Notes under the pieces: generated by a model
The model's database searches: none
Told to the model about the DNA's origin: nothing
Seen by the model: the letters and a program-made list of their open reading frames with translations, nothing else
Made by a program: the position numbers and the translations under genes
In this document: one piece after another, positions 5,942-6,908 of the stretch
Position numbering within the stretch: position 1 is the first letter of the stretch
Layout: each line of letters opens with the position of its first letter
Assembly (NCBI GenBank): GCA_025925185.1
Contig: JAICLV010000122.1
Location: forward strand, 1 to 6,908
Direction: 5' to 3'
Source: Acidothermaceae bacterium
GTDB taxonomy: Bacteria; Actinomycetota; Actinomycetes; Acidothermales; Acidothermaceae
Length of the DNA: 6,908 nt

Positions 5942-6019
5942 GGGAAGCCCCAGTCCTATTTGCTTCAGCGTTCGAGGCATGCGCCCAAATGCATTTCGCC
6001 TCGGGCTGATTGGCTTCCC
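5942..6019 (+). promoter_or_regulatory. Structured leader RNA candidate upstream of rpfB
   Basis: A closed fold can be drawn by hand. P1 pairs GGGAAGCC (5942-5949) with GGCTTCCC (6012-6019), 8 perfect pairs. P1b pairs CAGTCC (5951-5956) with GGGCTG (6003-6008), with one G-U. P2 pairs GAGGC-ATGC (5974-5982) with GCAT-GCCTC (5991-6002), with a 3-nt bulge at 5995-5997 and an 8-nt loop. A competing local hairpin (GGGG 5941-5944 with CCCC 5948-5951) would break P1. The element ends 25 nt before the rpfB Shine-Dalgarno. It does not match the ydaO (c-di-AMP) consensus as I know it. Confidence 0.4.
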
Positions 6020-6043
6020 ATGTCACCGGTTCCTGTGAACAAC

Positions 6044-6047
6044 GGAG
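6044..6047 (+). promoter_or_regulatory. Shine-Dalgarno GGAG for rpfB
   Basis: GGAG lies 4 nt before GTG 6052, a short but usable spacing. No other in-frame start lies close upstream. A small hairpin (TGTCAC 6021-6026 with GTGAACA 6035-6041, one bulge) sits directly before it. Confidence 0.55.
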
Positions 6048-6051
6048 TCCC

Positions 6052-6908
6052 GTGCGAAAGCCCGCCGCCGGCAAGATCGTCACCGGTGTGATCTATGGCG
6101 TTGTCACGGCCGCGGTGGTGGCCGGCACGACCGCGTACGTCACCCTCGACAAGACCGTGCACGTCGCGGTCGACGGCAAGGTCGTCGACGTCCACAGCTA
6201 CGCGCGCTCCGTGGGCCAGTTGCTCGACCGCCAGGGCATCACCGTCGGCAAGCACGACTCCCTGCTGCCCGCCGCGTCGTCCGCGCTGCACGATGGCGAG
6301 ACCATCACGATCAAGCGCGGGCGGCTGCTCAACCTGGTCGTCGACGGCGACCAGCGGCAGGTGTGGGTGACCGCCAGCAGCCTCGACGACGCGCTCGCCC
6401 AAGCCGGCATGCGCGCGCCGGGCGCGGAGCTGTCGGCGGACCGCAGCGCCCGCGTCCCCCTCGACGGCATGAGCGTCGACATCAACTTGCCGCACACGAT
6501 CACCGTCCAGGTCGACGGCCAATCCCACGTGATCGTCACGACGAAGAGCACGCTCGGGGAGGCGCTTGACGAAGCCGGCATCGTCGTCAACGCCGGCGAC
6601 ACGGTCTCCAGCCCGCTCGACATGAGGCCGATCGACGGCCTGGCCGTCGTCATCGTGCGCGTCACGAGCGGCCAGGTGCAGGAGAGCGCGCCGGTCGCGT
6701 TCACGACCCAGTCGAAGAACGACGCGAGCCTCTACGTCGGCACCAAGAAGGTCGCGCAGGCCGGCAAGAATGGCACCCGGGTGCGCACCTACCAAATCGT
6801 TTACGCCGACGGCAAACCGACCTCGAAGACGCTGGTGTCCGACGTCGTCACCGTGCAGCCAGTGCCACAGGTGATCGCGGTCGGCACCAAGGCGAAGCCC
6901 AAGCCGAA
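6052..6908 (+). CDS. rpfB: Resuscitation-promoting factor RpfB-like protein, N-terminal 285 residues
   Basis: Secreted or membrane-anchored cell-wall hydrolase that helps dormant cells resume growth (known for RpfB). The visible part has a basic N-terminus (MRKPAAGK) and one hydrophobic segment (about 9-32). Three DUF348 repeats follow (about 33-75, 92-134, 148-190), then a G5 domain (about 202-279) with the typical ending VPQVIAVGTK. The segment RQVWVTASSLDDALAQAGM (102-120) and ARVPLDGM (133-140) closely resemble mycobacterial RpfB. The lysozyme-like Rpf catalytic domain that should follow lies past the right edge, so enzymatic identity is inferred from this architecture and from synteny after tatD. 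GTG 6052 is chosen for its GGAG and because the signal segment starts at once. No cysteine occurs in the 285 residues, so there is no lipobox. ksgA and ispE are the expected next genes. Confidence 0.9.
   Translation, partial: MRKPAAGKIVTGVIYGVVTAAVVAGTTAYVTLDKTVHVAVDGKVVDVHSYARSVGQLLDRQGITVGKHDSLLPAASSALHDGETITIKRGRLLNLVVDGDQRQVWVTASSLDDALAQAGMRAPGAELSADRSARVPLDGMSVDINLPHTITVQVDGQSHVIVTTKSTLGEALDEAGIVVNAGDTVSSPLDMRPIDGLAVVIVRVTSGQVQESAPVAFTTQSKNDASLYVGTKKVAQAGKNGTRVRTYQIVYADGKPTSKTLVSDVVTVQPVPQVIAVGTKAKPKP

Noticed and set aside
5805..6038. 77-codon open frame in the tatD-rpfB gap
   Set aside because: Third codon positions lose the strong G/C bias of the real genes, there is no ribosome site, no recognisable domain, and it runs through the proposed operator, hairpins and leader element.
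5796..6051. ydaO-type c-di-AMP riboswitch upstream of rpfB
   Set aside because: Such riboswitches do precede some actinobacterial rpf genes. However, the conserved GGGGTGAATC-like and CAGCTAACC-like blocks are absent, so the GGGGAAGCCCC stretch is not enough.
6020..6091. Small upstream ORF (ATG 6020, 23 codons) overlapping the rpfB start
   Set aside because: A translated upstream ORF would be attractive for leader control, but there is no Shine-Dalgarno and the peptide is short and Pro/Ser-rich, so chance is as likely.

Overview
The window is a stretch of high-GC actinobacterial chromosome. Every confident gene has a strongly G/C-biased third codon position, GTG starts are common, and the order pmt / rsmI / metG / tatD / rpfB is a housekeeping arrangement of Actinomycetota (in Mycobacterium tuberculosis the matching block runs around Rv1002c-Rv1009). 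The mycobacterial-type Pmt and an RpfB that closely resembles mycobacterial RpfB point to an organism in or near the Mycobacteriales/Frankiales part of the phylum. The genus cannot be fixed from this sequence. No transposon, phage, CRISPR, tRNA or rRNA was seen.

Layout. Positions 1-2272 hold a two-gene minus-strand operon. A GT-C-fold, PIG-V-like membrane mannosyltransferase candidate (2272-1007) is followed after 29 bp by the polyprenyl-phosphomannose-dependent protein O-mannosyltransferase pmt (977 to beyond position 1). From 2271 onward everything is on the plus strand: rsmI (16S rRNA 2'-O-methyltransferase), metG (methionyl-tRNA synthetase), tatD (metal-dependent DNase/hydrolase), a 256-bp intergenic leader, and the first 285 codons of rpfB, which runs off the right edge. 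rsmI and metG are 31 bp apart, and metG and tatD overlap by four bases (GTGA). The two strands meet head to head with no intergenic space: both start codons lie in one CATG palindrome.

Function. The minus operon looks like a membrane glycosylation unit. The plus genes serve translation (rsmI, metG), nucleic-acid quality control (tatD) and cell-wall remodelling or resuscitation (rpfB). In relatives ksgA and ispE usually follow rpfB, but they would lie outside the window.

Most unusual points. (1) The metG stop/tatD start junction is repeated: four successive (G/A)TGA overlaps in the same register, inside a tandem array that begins in the last codons of metG. (2) Two further tandem arrays follow, so TatD carries a roughly 65-residue low-complexity N-terminal extension. 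(3) The rpfB leader can fold into a long paired RNA element with a competing alternative hairpin. I saw no wholly new system. The best candidates for something undescribed are the repeated junction and the rpfB leader.
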